DNA of 64,000 nt from assembly GCF_017814435.1 (NCBI RefSeq), contig NZ_JAGJCB010000004.1, positions 248,001 to 312,000 of the forward strand, written 5' to 3'. Made by a program: the position numbers and the translations under genes. The notes below the pieces were generated by a model. That model ran no database searches and was not told where the DNA came from. It saw nothing but the letters and a program-made list of their open reading frames with translations. This DNA comes from Mariniflexile gromovii. Lineage in GTDB: Bacteria > Bacteroidota > Bacteroidia > Flavobacteriales > Flavobacteriaceae. Below are positions 32,399 through 40,494 of the stretch, piece after piece (position 1 is the stretch's first letter; each line of letters opens with the position of its first letter).

Positions 32399-33326
32399 CG
32401 TCGTCGTTAAATTTTGAAGCGTTATTTTTTTGTTTCGAATTATCGTAAGCGTTATCGTAATCATCACCTACCTCTTCGTCCATAAATTTATAACTTAACA
32501 TTTTATAATACAATTTTGCGGCTAAAAAATCGGAAGATTTTTGTTTTTCATTGGGGCATAAATCAACAATATCAAACCCAACTACATTTTTTTCAGCAAA
32601 AACTTGTTTTAAGAAATCTAAAGTTTCGTACCAAAACAACCCACCAGGTAAAGGCGAAGCAGTATTTGGCATGATGGATAGATCTAAACCGTTCAAGCTA
32701 AAATTGATGAATACGTTATCGGTCATCTGGTCTATAGCAGAATCCATCCATGTATCATCAACCGCCATTTCATGGGCAAAATATGTTTTATCGGTATCTG
32801 CAATTGTTTTTTCTTTTGCACTCATAGAGCGAATACCAACTTGAATTAAATTGGTGGTTTGGTTGGCCTCGTTAAGCGCGCACGCATTGTTTAAAGACGA
32901 CCCGTTATGCGATTTTCTTAAATTGGCATGTGCACCAATGTGCAATACTGTTAAGCTTGGGAACATTTCGTTAAAAGCGCGAATGGTTCCTATAGAAATA
33001 GCATGTTCGCCACCAAAAACGGTAACAAACTTATTTTTTTTGATATATTTTTTTGTGGTTTGGTGAACAGCTTCAACCAAAGCTTCTGGCGAATTGTTTA
33101 CATCAACAGCATCTGTTAAATGGATACCTTGTTGGTACACTTCAGTGTCTGTTTCAATATCATAAAGCTCCATATTGTTTGAAGCGTTTAAAAAGGCTTC
33201 TGGCCCTTTACTGGCTCCTTTTTGTATTGTACTTGTTCCATCAAAAGGTACTGGAATTAAAACAATTTTTGATTGCTCCAACTTTGCAAACTCCTCAGGA
33301 ATTCCAGCATACGTGTTATTTGTCAT
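32388..33326 (-). CDS. Agmatinase/arginase-fold protein lacking most metal ligands (SpeB-like pseudoenzyme)
   Basis: This 312-residue protein aligns end to end with the ureohydrolase family (GGEHAISIG at 106-113). The catalytic positions are altered: the DAHxD motif reads GAHAN (Gly131, His133, Asn135), the following His is Asn147, the SxDxD-type motif reads FSLNG (Ser210, Asn212), and the late Glu is Asp254. Only His108 and His133 of the usual ligands remain. The frame is intact and the C-terminus has an extra acidic tail (about 281-312). It lies between speA and the DHS-like gene in the agmatinase position. It is probably not a normal agmatinase. Confidence 0.85.
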   Translation of the reverse strand: MTNNTYAGIPEEFAKLEQSKIVLIPVPFDGTSTIQKGASKGPEAFLNASNNMELYDIETDTEVYQQGIHLTDAVDVNNSPEALVEAVHQTTKKYIKKNKFVTVFGGEHAISIGTIRAFNEMFPSLTVLHIGAHANLRKSHNGSSLNNACALNEANQTTNLIQVGIRSMSAKEKTIADTDKTYFAHEMAVDDTWMDSAIDQMTDNVFINFSLNGLDLSIMPNTASPLPGGLFWYETLDFLKQVFAEKNVVGFDIVDLCPNEKQKSSDFLAAKLYYKMLSYKFMDEEVGDDYDNAYDNSKQKNNASKFNDDDEY

Positions 33327-34713
33327 AACCTAAAATTTTAAGTAAGTCTTCACTTTTTTGTTGTTCGCTAAATAATTTTGTGGTGATGTTTCCATCAGTA
33401 TCCCTATCTATTAAAATATGCTTTGGTGAGGGGATTAAACAGTGTTGCAATCCTCCAAATCCACCAACGGTTTCTTGGTATGCACCGGTATTAAAAAACC
33501 CAATATATAAAGGTTTTTCTTTATTATATTTTGGCAGATAAATAGCATTCATGTGCTGTTCGCTATTGTAATAATCGTCGCTATCGCAAGTTAAACCTCC
33601 TAACAATACACGCTCGTAACTTTCGTGCCATCTGTTAATTGGCAACATCACAAAACGTTTATTAATAGCCCAAGTATCGGGCAACGTAGTAATGAACGAT
33701 GAATTGATCATGTTCCATTTTTCACGGTCGTTTTGTTGTTTTTGGTACAACACTTCATAAATAGCGCCACCACTTTCACCTACTGTAAAACTTCCAAATT
33801 CTGTAAAAATATTTGGTACCGGCACTTCTTCTTCTTCACAAACCAGTTGGATTTGATTGATAATTTCACCAACCATATATTCGTAATCAAAATCAAAAGC
33901 CAACGAGTTTTTTATAGGGAAACCTCCGCCAATATTCAAACTATCCAAACTTGGGCAAATACGTTTTAAGCTTGTGTAAACCTTTAAACATTTGGTTAAC
34001 TCGTTCCAGTAATACGCATTGTCTCGAATACCCGTATTAATGAAAAAATGAAGCATTTTAAGTTTCACTTTTTTATTCTCTTTAATCTGGCTTCTGTAAA
34101 AAGGTAAAATATTTTTATAGCCAATACCTAAACGCGAGGTATAAAACTCAAATTTTGGTTCTTCTTCCGAAGCAATACGTATACCTATATTGAATTTTCC
34201 TTTTATTTCTTTTGAAAGTAAATCTATCTCCTCATAATTATCAATAATCGGAATGCAGTTTTTATGTCCGCTATTAATTAACCTTGCAATATTTTGAATG
34301 TATTGATCTCTCTTAAAACCATTACTTATTACATAAGTTTTATCGGTTATTTTTCCTTCGGCTTTTAAGCTTTCAACAATATCGATATCAAAAGCTGATG
34401 ATGTTTCAATATGAATATCATTCTTTAGAGCTTCGTCAAGAACATGCTTAAAATGCGAACTCTTAGTGCAGTAACAATAGCTATACTTTCCTTTGTATTT
34501 ATTGGCTTTTATGGCTTTATCAAACCAACCTTTCGCTCTATTAATGTTGTTTGAAATTTGCGGTAAATACGTAAACTTTAAAGGCGCTCCATATTGTTCA
34601 ACCAAGCCCATTAGGTCTATACCATGAAATTCTAAATGTCTATCTTTTAGATCAAATTCTTCTTGAGGAAAGTAAAAAGATTGATTAATTAAATCAATGT
34701 ATTTGGTATTCAT
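33316..34713 (-). CDS. speA: PLP-dependent arginine decarboxylase
   Basis: This 465-residue protein belongs to the alanine-racemase-fold (type III) decarboxylases. The PLP-Lys motif is CYCTKSSHFKHVL and the Gly-rich phosphate loop LNIGGGFP. The C-terminal motif LTCDSDDYYN holds the conserved Cys and Asp of the second subunit site. It converts arginine to agmatine. It is shorter than E. coli SpeA, as usual for flavobacterial forms. It is the first gene of the operon, overlapping the speB-like gene by 11 bp. Confidence 0.92.
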   Translation of the reverse strand: MNTKYIDLINQSFYFPQEEFDLKDRHLEFHGIDLMGLVEQYGAPLKFTYLPQISNNINRAKGWFDKAIKANKYKGKYSYCYCTKSSHFKHVLDEALKNDIHIETSSAFDIDIVESLKAEGKITDKTYVISNGFKRDQYIQNIARLINSGHKNCIPIIDNYEEIDLLSKEIKGKFNIGIRIASEEEPKFEFYTSRLGIGYKNILPFYRSQIKENKKVKLKMLHFFINTGIRDNAYYWNELTKCLKVYTSLKRICPSLDSLNIGGGFPIKNSLAFDFDYEYMVGEIINQIQLVCEEEEVPVPNIFTEFGSFTVGESGGAIYEVLYQKQQNDREKWNMINSSFITTLPDTWAINKRFVMLPINRWHESYERVLLGGLTCDSDDYYNSEQHMNAIYLPKYNKEKPLYIGFFNTGAYQETVGGFGGLQHCLIPSPKHILIDRDTDGNITTKLFSEQQKSEDLLKILGYDK

Positions 34714-35231
34714 TCTTTATTTTTTGATGTAATAGTTTAATATTAATTTTTTTAAAGTTAAGAAACATTCGTTTCTAATCAAATAATATCTTCCTATTAA
34801 TCAAATACGGATTTGGCTCTGTGTAGTTGGAACAAAGCCATATATATGCTGGCTACCAGCAATAACATACGCAGAAGTTAGCTCTAAAATTCGGTTACTT
34901 TTTCTGTAAGCTGCTTTTGAAAATAACTTCTCAAATTTCAAAAACCCGAACATATAAACACGTTTCAATTTGTTCAGCAATTACATTACAAATGAAATAT
35001 AAAAAATTTAATTATGAAGTAATTTAGATTTTTTTTTTGGATTTTTTTTGAAAGCTGTTTTTGGGCGTTACCCACAAGGGGTCGGGCTAGTAGTTTAGCC
35101 TGAGCGCAGACGAAGGACTACAAGTCCTCGCTCCTGCGTCGCTGTGGTCTTTTCGCTTCTATCCCTAACGTGGGCATATAGCAAACCAAAAAGTTTTAGT
35201 AAAAGAAAAACTAAGCTAAAATCAACCCGTT
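34714..35231. other. Intergenic region upstream of speA with a dispersed element
   Basis: No convincing gene or RNA was seen. 34714-35062 is AT-rich with small potential hairpins (for example GCTGGCTACCAGC near 34849). 35063-35169 is a copy of the GGGCGTTA element. The remainder leads into a direct repeat at 35232. The speA promoter must lie near 34714-34800 but no clear TAnnTTTG box was found. Confidence 0.6.
35063..35169. repeat. GGGCGTTA...TAACG dispersed element, copy C
   Basis: The left end is GGGCGTTACC and the right end is ATCCCTAACG. The interior differs from copies A and B and contains GGACTACAAGTCC, a short palindrome, and a TTAGCCTGAGCGCAGACGAA stretch. No coding potential was seen. 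Confidence 0.75.
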
Positions 35232-35320
35232 AAAGATGCTGAAACAAGTTCAGCATGACACTAAGTTGTCAGTTTAGAAATATCCAAAGAGCTTGTCATT
35301 CCGAACTTGTTTCGGAATCT
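35232..35320. repeat. Left direct repeat flanking the GIY-YIG gene
   Basis: About 88 bp starting AAGATGCTGAAACAAGTTCA and ending GAACTTGTTTCGGAATCT. It contains two palindromic units (GCTGAAACAAGTTCAGC and TTCCGAACTTGTTTCGGAA). It matches 35633-35720 over roughly 80 percent of positions in the same orientation. It includes the last codons and stop of the GIY-YIG gene. Confidence 0.85.
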
Positions 35321-35616
35321 AATGGTTTCCACAAGTTATCCCAATTTGGATTCTCTTTTTCTATCAAATTAATTTTCCATTGTCTGTGCCAATTCTTCAA
35401 TTGTTTTTCTCTTGCAATAGCATCTTCAACATATTGAAATTCTTCATAATAAACCAAATGCTTTAATTTGTATTTTGATGCAAATTTACCGCCTATTTCT
35501 TGCATGTGCCTTTCCATTCTATCATCAATTCCTCCAGTCACCCCTATATACAGAACACCATTTGGTTTATTTGTAATAATGTAGACCCAATAGTTATGAT
35601 AATCGCGTTTCGGCAT
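35296..35616 (-). CDS. GIY-YIG nuclease-domain protein
   Basis: This 106-residue protein is a single GIY-YIG domain with VYIITNKPNGVLYIGVTGGI (the GVLYIGVT strand is the YIG part) and a downstream Arg/His (RMERHMQE) and Glu region (YYEEF). These small UPF0213/YhbQ-like proteins are putative endonucleases. Its last residues, SETSSE, and stop codon are read from a dispersed palindromic repeat (35296-35320). It is flanked by direct repeats at 35232-35320 and 35633-35720. Function in the cell is unknown. Confidence 0.85.
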   Translation of the reverse strand: MPKRDYHNYWVYIITNKPNGVLYIGVTGGIDDRMERHMQEIGGKFASKYKLKHLVYYEEFQYVEDAIAREKQLKNWHRQWKINLIEKENPNWDNLWKPLDSETSSE

Positions 35617-35632
35617 TTTTGGTTATTTGATT

Positions 35633-35720
35633 GAAGATGCTGAAACAAGTTCAGCATGACATTAAGCTGGCTTTATAGAAATGCCAAAAGGGCTTGTAAT
35701 TCCAAACTTGTTTCGGAACC
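35633..35720. repeat. Right direct repeat flanking the GIY-YIG gene
   Basis: This 88-bp copy starts GAAGATGCTGAAACAAGTTC and ends CAAACTTGTTTCGGAACC. It is a diverged direct copy of 35232-35320. It lies between the GIY-YIG start and the end of the RluB-like gene. Confidence 0.85.
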
Positions 35721-35730
35721 TTTTAAAACC

Positions 35731-36612
35731 CTAAAGCATCTTCAAATTATTCAACTCTTGCTCTGTTAAATGTTTCCAATGCCCTCGTGGAATGTCTTTT
35801 TTGGTAAGTGGCCCAATGGCAACACAATCCAAACTAATAATTTCGTATTTAAAATGATCAAAAATAGTTCGTATCAAAGTATTACCAATATTCTTGATTT
35901 TTAAACCTATTTGGTTTTTAGGCTCTCCATCAATATAGCTAATTTCTTCAACCGCTATAAGCTTTCCTTCAACTTTAAAACCTGCTTGAATGGCTTTTAA
36001 ATCTTCCAGTTTTAAATTTTTATCTAATTCTATTTGAAACAAACGTGGCACACCATTTTTAGAATTGGTGAATTTGGCTGCTATAACATCATCGTTTGTA
36101 AATAATAATAAACCTTTAGAGTTTCTACCCAAACGCCCAATAGGCTTTATTCTAGAAGAGGTAGCATTGGCAACCAAATCCATTACAGTTCTTCCTTTAC
36201 CTTCGCTGGTGGTAGTTGCAAAACCTTTTGGTTTATTCAATAAAACGTATGCTTTCTTTTCTGGGTTGATGCGGGCACCGTCGTAACGCACTTCGTCATC
36301 CAACTTTACTTTATAACCCATTTCGGTAATTACTTTTCCGTTTACCGTTACAAGACCGGTGGCAATATGCACATCGGCCTCTCTACGAGAACACATACCC
36401 GAATTGGCAACGTATTTGTTCAAACGGATTTCATCCGGATTTGAAGCTTGTTTTTTTGATGGCGGATTTACATTTCGAATAGGCGCATTTCCTCTAGCAA
36501 TGCTTTTTTTATGGGAACTGGCACCGCCTCTGCTTGCGCTACGACCATTACCGTTTTGCTGTCCTCTAGCTGAAGGTTTCCCTTTTCCACTTGTTCCTTG
36601 CGTTCTGCTCAT
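35731..36612 (-). CDS. RsuA/RluB-family pseudouridine synthase-like protein without the catalytic Asp
   Basis: This 293-residue protein has a Lys/Arg/Gly/Ser-rich N-terminus (1-58), an S4 RNA-binding domain (about 60-107, LNKYVANSGMCSRREAD), and the RsuA/RluB domain. In this family the catalytic Asp is in the GRLD motif; here it reads PIGRLGRNSKGLLLFTND, with Gly162 (codon GGT at 36127-36129). The late arginine-rich segment expected as RNRxVRR reads GNTLIRT. The frame is intact. The open frame starts at a TTG (36630), but the ATG at 36612 gives the family start MSRTQG. It may be an RNA-binding pseudoenzyme or paralogue. Confidence 0.82.
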   Translation of the reverse strand: MSRTQGTSGKGKPSARGQQNGNGRSASRGGASSHKKSIARGNAPIRNVNPPSKKQASNPDEIRLNKYVANSGMCSRREADVHIATGLVTVNGKVITEMGYKVKLDDEVRYDGARINPEKKAYVLLNKPKGFATTTSEGKGRTVMDLVANATSSRIKPIGRLGRNSKGLLLFTNDDVIAAKFTNSKNGVPRLFQIELDKNLKLEDLKAIQAGFKVEGKLIAVEEISYIDGEPKNQIGLKIKNIGNTLIRTIFDHFKYEIISLDCVAIGPLTKKDIPRGHWKHLTEQELNNLKML

Positions 36613-36627
36613 CACTATTATTTTTTG

Positions 36628-36635
36628 CAAAGATA
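36628..36635 (-). promoter_or_regulatory. Candidate -7 box of the RluB-like gene
   Basis: The minus strand reads TATCTTTG, an exact TAnnTTTG match, 15 bp upstream of the ATG at 36612. It supports that start and a very short leader. No -33 TTG was seen. Confidence 0.4.
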
Positions 36636-36645
36636 CTTTTAAAAT

Positions 36646-36676
36646 TTACGAATTACGATTTTTGAATTACGATTTT
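36646..36676. repeat. AATTACGA tandem units at the ubiA 3' end
   Basis: Two to three ATTACGA units (TTACGAATTACGATTTTTGA and onward) lie just past the RluB-like gene start. The UbiA stop codon is formed within this repeat. The same unit builds the inverted repeat at 7982-8058. Confidence 0.65.
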
Positions 36677-37580
36677 ACAAAATCCTATTCAATAACAAAT
36701 CAATATCAATCAATAAAATACTAAAAACACCTAAAACGATTATGAATTTTAAAATATTGTGCCCTATTAAATAATGCAATTTGGTTTTCGACTTCCACAA
36801 CAATATCAAAAAAGCCAATATTAAAACAATGCTCAAATAAAAATAGATGTACATGTAACCAATTTCAAATTTAAACAACAACAAATAAATTGGAACAAGT
36901 GTTAATAGAGATAATACGGTAAGCATTCGTTTTGAAACCACTTCGCCATAAACAATGGGAATGGTATGGTAATTTTGGGTTAAATCGCCCGTAATGTTTT
37001 CCAAATCTTTGGTTAGTTCGCGCATGGAAATAAGCAAAAACAAAAAAATGGCATGTACAAAAATGACCGTTTCAAAATTTTTGTAGTACATAAAAATGGC
37101 AAAAAACGGTGTAATGGTTAAAATAGCCGAAACCAAATTACCAATAAACGGCAATTTTTTTAATTTGTGTGAATAAAACCAAATACCGAAAATGTACAAT
37201 GAAAAGAAAACAACCGCCTTAAAAGACACATAACTTACCATAATAACCGCTAAAAAATTTAGCACGAAATAAAATGAAAGCTTCGTGTTTTGACTCACCA
37301 ATTTATCTAACCTAGATTTCATTGGTCTGTTGATTAAATCTTTCTCGGAATCGTAAAAATTATTGATGATGTATCCGCCAGCAATGGTGGCTGCCGAAGC
37401 TAAAACCAACAGAAATAAATTAACATCAAAAACCACTTTACGTAAGGGTTTATCGTGTGCCAAAATATAAATTGATGCCAAATATTGCGCTAACACTATA
37501 ACAAGAATATTATAGCCTCTAATTACAGAAAACATGCTGAAAAACTTAAGAAGTATGTGTTTTTGTTTTCTGGAGAACAT
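36675..37580 (-). CDS. UbiA-family prenyltransferase
   Basis: This 301-residue polytopic protein has the two Asp-rich prenyl-diphosphate/Mg motifs of UbiA enzymes: NNFYDSEKDLINRP (about 86-99) and LTKDLENITGD (about 188-198). About eight membrane helices are visible. Family members attach prenyl chains to quinone rings, haem or glycerol phosphate. It lies next to the mevalonate kinase gene, which supplies prenyl units; the acceptor is not readable. A shorter start (Met16, 37535) is possible. Confidence 0.85.
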   Translation of the reverse strand: MFSRKQKHILLKFFSMFSVIRGYNILVIVLAQYLASIYILAHDKPLRKVVFDVNLFLLVLASAATIAGGYIINNFYDSEKDLINRPMKSRLDKLVSQNTKLSFYFVLNFLAVIMVSYVSFKAVVFFSLYIFGIWFYSHKLKKLPFIGNLVSAILTITPFFAIFMYYKNFETVIFVHAIFLFLLISMRELTKDLENITGDLTQNYHTIPIVYGEVVSKRMLTVLSLLTLVPIYLLLFKFEIGYMYIYFYLSIVLILAFLILLWKSKTKLHYLIGHNILKFIIVLGVFSILLIDIDLLLNRIL

Positions 37581-37596
37581 GAAAATATATTTTGAT

Positions 37597-37622
37597 GAGA
37601 TTCTGAAACATGTTCAGTACAA
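37597..37622. repeat. CTGAAACATGTTCAG-type palindrome
   Basis: GATTCTGAAACATGTTCAGT is a diverged copy of the palindrome family at 13964, 35232 and 35633. It fills most of the short gap between mvk and ubiA. Confidence 0.6.
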
Positions 37623-37632
37623 CAAAAGGACT

Positions 37633-38562
37633 TTAGAAATTATAAACTACTTCTAATTTATAATCTTTTAACGCGTTTTTTGCTTTCTCAATATCCTCTG
37701 TAAAACCAAGAATATAGCCGCCGCCACCAGAACCACAAAGCTTTAAGTAATACTCGTTGGTTTCAATACCTTTTTTCCAAAGTTCATGAAACTGTGCTGG
37801 AATCATGGGTTTGAAATGGTTTAACACCACTTTTGAAAGTTGCTTTGTGTTTTTAAATAAAGACTTTACATCACCTTTCAAGAAATCATCCACACAAGCA
37901 TCGGTATGTTTTATAAATTGGTCTTTAAGCATGTTACGGAATCCTTCCTGCTTCATATTTTCCATAAAAATACTTACCATAGGAGCGGTTTCACCAATAA
38001 TGCCGCTATCCAGTAAAAACACAGCCCCTTTTCCATCGGCTTTTTGTGATGGAATACCGGTTGCTTCAATATTATCTTTTGAATTGATAAGAATTGGAAT
38101 GCTCAAATAGCTATTTAAAGGATCTAAACCTGAAGATTTCCCATGAAAAAAAGATTCCATTTCAGAGAAAACAGATTTTAACGTCAGTAACTTTTCACGA
38201 GTTAAATTCTCTAAAACCGTTATTTTATTATGCGCATAATTATAGTAAATAGCTGCTACTAAAGCACCACTACTACCTACTCCATAACCTTGCGGAATAG
38301 ACGAATCGAAATACATGCCTTCATTCACATCATTCTTCAAAGCTTCAATATCAAAAGTTACCAATTCAGGATTGATAGCCTCTAAATACGTAACAAAACG
38401 CTTTAAACTTTCGTTTGATTTTATGGCAGCTTCCGATGGATTTTTATCGGTTTTTAGGGCTCCATTATAAAAATTATAAGGAATAGATAATCCTTTAGAA
38501 TCTTTAATGATTCCATACTCACCAAAGAGTAGAATTTTAGAGTAAAATAATGGTCCTTTCAC
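37633..38562 (-). CDS. mvk: Mevalonate kinase (GHMP family)
   Basis: This 309-residue GHMP kinase begins with KILLFGEYGII, has the phosphate-loop PQGYGVGSSGALVAAIYY (about 100-117) and a C-terminal GSGGGGYILGF motif. GHMP kinases of this size next to mevalonate diphosphate decarboxylase act in the mevalonate route to isopentenyl diphosphate. Phosphomevalonate kinase is an alternative but the overall pattern favours mevalonate kinase. A -7/-33 pair lies upstream at 38588-38622. Confidence 0.85.
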   Translation of the reverse strand: MKGPLFYSKILLFGEYGIIKDSKGLSIPYNFYNGALKTDKNPSEAAIKSNESLKRFVTYLEAINPELVTFDIEALKNDVNEGMYFDSSIPQGYGVGSSGALVAAIYYNYAHNKITVLENLTREKLLTLKSVFSEMESFFHGKSSGLDPLNSYLSIPILINSKDNIEATGIPSQKADGKGAVFLLDSGIIGETAPMVSIFMENMKQEGFRNMLKDQFIKHTDACVDDFLKGDVKSLFKNTKQLSKVVLNHFKPMIPAQFHELWKKGIETNEYYLKLCGSGGGGYILGFTEDIEKAKNALKDYKLEVVYNF

Positions 38563-38587
38563 TTAATTTAATTAAAAATTAATAATG

Positions 38588-38622
38588 CAAAGTTAATAAT
38601 TATTCTTTAGATGATTTAACAA
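38588..38622 (-). promoter_or_regulatory. Candidate promoter of mvk
   Basis: On the minus strand a TTG (38620-38622) is followed 24 bp later by TAACTTTG (38588-38595), close to the Bacteroidota TTG/TAnnTTTG pattern, slightly longer than the usual spacing. It lies 26 bp upstream of the mvk start. Confidence 0.45.
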
Positions 38623-38749
38623 TACTAATCAATAATCTCAACATTTACTGATATTTACGTTTAAATGCATCAAATCCTGTTTTGTTCAGAAAATTTGCAG
38701 CATATTACAAATAATACTTTGGTTTCTATAAATCCTTCATTGTCAATTA

Positions 38750-39868
38750 TCAATTGTCAATTGTTAATTGCTTTGCTCCAAAACCAATTTGGTCGCAAAT
38801 GTAATGCCCGTTTTGACAATATGCAACCAATTCATTTTTAATGAATTCTAAAATTTTAACCGATTCATTTTTTGGATATAACACATGTACATTAGCCCCT
38901 GCATCTAAAGTAAAACTAATATGTAAACCCGTTTTTTGACGGAACATCCATATTTTATTAATGATTTCCAAAGTGTTTGGTTTCATCAAAATAAAATATG
39001 GCATACTGGTCATCATCATCGCATGAAGTGTTAAGGCTTCACTTTCTATCAAGGCTATAAATGCATCCAAATCGCCCGATTCTAGAATGGGCTTTAATTT
39101 TTCCAAATGATTGTGCGCTTGCTGAAATCGGTTTTTTGCGTATGGGTGGTTATGCATTAAATTATGTCCAACCGTACTGCTTACTTGTTTTTCGCCCTTA
39201 TCAACTAACAAAATAGTGTCTTGATAGTCTTTAAAATTGTCATGGACTTTATACGGGTATTTTACACCAAACAAATCGCTGCTACCGTCAACCACTTCGT
39301 TTTCTCCCCAAACAATTAAATCGCCTTCTATACTTCTACAAGCAGAACCAGAACCTAAACGCGCTAAAAATGATGCTTTTTGGTTGAAATAGTTATCGCT
39401 TAAAGACCTTTCGACTGCGCTCAAGGTGACATCTGACAATAATTGTTTTTCAATACTCATTAAACACAATGCCAATGCGCTCATCCCTGATGCAGACGAT
39501 GCAATTCCAGAGCTGTGCGGAAATGTGTTTTTGGTTTCAATTTTGAACTTATATGCTTTTAAAAAAGGCAAATAAACTTCAACGCGCTTAAAAAACGTTT
39601 CAATTTTCGGTTTGAAATCATCTTTCTTTTCGCCATCTAAAAACACATCAAATTCGAAATCAGAAATATTTTCTTTTTTTGAAAAAGTTACCGTTGTGAT
39701 GGTTTTACAATGATTAAGCGTAAAACTGATGGATGGATTTTCAGGAATTTGGTCTTTCTTTTTCCCCCAATACTTAATCAAAGCAATGTTACTGGGCGAT
39801 TCCCAAGTGACTTTTCCGCTTTCAACTGTATTGGAATATGTTTTAGGTATAAATTGTTGTTCAGTCAT
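38750..39868 (-). CDS. mvaD: Diphosphomevalonate decarboxylase
   Basis: This 372-residue GHMP-fold enzyme has SPSNIALIKYWGKK (about 25-38), the phosphate loop SSGIASSASGMSALALC, LGSGSACRS and the catalytic Asp in SFTLDAGANVHVLYP. It makes isopentenyl diphosphate with ATP. Residues about 144-155 (TLSAVERSL) are encoded by an in-frame dispersed repeat (39405-39437), and the last residues QLTIDN by an AATTG repeat at the 3' end. The active-site motifs are undisturbed, so the enzyme is likely active. It heads the mevalonate gene group. Confidence 0.93.
   Translation of the reverse strand: MTEQQFIPKTYSNTVESGKVTWESPSNIALIKYWGKKKDQIPENPSISFTLNHCKTITTVTFSKKENISDFEFDVFLDGEKKDDFKPKIETFFKRVEVYLPFLKAYKFKIETKNTFPHSSGIASSASGMSALALCLMSIEKQLLSDVTLSAVERSLSDNYFNQKASFLARLGSGSACRSIEGDLIVWGENEVVDGSSDLFGVKYPYKVHDNFKDYQDTILLVDKGEKQVSSTVGHNLMHNHPYAKNRFQQAHNHLEKLKPILESGDLDAFIALIESEALTLHAMMMTSMPYFILMKPNTLEIINKIWMFRQKTGLHISFTLDAGANVHVLYPKNESVKILEFIKNELVAYCQNGHYICDQIGFGAKQLTIDN
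39405..39437. repeat. In-frame dispersed repeat inside mvaD
   Basis: The plus strand reads GACCTTTCGACTGCGCTCAA and on through GGTGACATCTGAC, the same family as 30284-30309. It encodes a short surface segment in MvaD without breaking the frame. Confidence 0.75.
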
Positions 39869-39937
39869 TTCATATGTGCATTTTATTTGCTTTTAAAAGG
39901 TCATATGCAATCGCCTTATCTTTATTGGGTTAGTTTG

Positions 39938-39945
39938 CAAAGTTA
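39938..39945 (-). promoter_or_regulatory. Candidate -7 box of mvaD
   Basis: The minus strand reads TAACTTTG, an exact TAnnTTTG match, 70 bp upstream of the mvaD start and just after the end of the DUF1697 gene. No well-spaced TTG was seen. Confidence 0.38.
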
Positions 39946-39959
39946 TTAATAGCGATTTC

Positions 39960-40493
39960 TTAATTTTCAGCAGACAAAGATAACAGTTTTACCATAGTTT
40001 TGTAATTTCTTGAGGTGCCAACAACCTTTAATTTGCGTTCGGAAGTATTCATATTAAATTTTGTACGCCCATAACCTGTTGAACTGTAAAAATAAAGCGC
40101 ATCTTTTTTTATTATAACTTCTTCGTTTTCATAGGCTATTTTTGCGACTTCATCCACCAAACTGGTATCCGGAATTTTATTCAACATTATAAAATAACTT
40201 TCCATTTTCTTTTCTTCTGAAAACGGACAATTATTTAGAATAGCTTGAAGTTCTTTATTGGTTTTTAAAATTACAGAAACTTCAAACCCAAAATGATTTA
40301 AAATAAGATTTTGAATGGTTTTCTCTAATTCTGAAGCTTCTGCAGTAGATTGAAAAATAACGTTTCCACTTTGAATATAGGTTTGCACCTTTTGAAAACC
40401 TGCCGCAGTTAGTAAATCGCGCAATGTTGCCATGGGGACTTTTTTATGGCCTCCCACATTGACACCTCTTAAAAGCGCGATGTATATGGGCAT
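39960..40493 (-). CDS. DUF1697 family protein
   Basis: This 177-residue protein has the DUF1697 start YIALLRGVNVGGHKKVPMA and the later motif TYIQSGNVIF, with SSTGYGRTKF near the C-terminus. The family has no known reaction. It starts 2 bp after the toxin-like gene ends, on the same strand, so it may be read from the same transcript. Confidence 0.88.
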   Translation of the reverse strand: MPIYIALLRGVNVGGHKKVPMATLRDLLTAAGFQKVQTYIQSGNVIFQSTAEASELEKTIQNLILNHFGFEVSVILKTNKELQAILNNCPFSEEKKMESYFIMLNKIPDTSLVDEVAKIAYENEEVIIKKDALYFYSSTGYGRTKFNMNTSERKLKVVGTSRNYKTMVKLLSLSAEN

Positions 40494-40494
40494 T

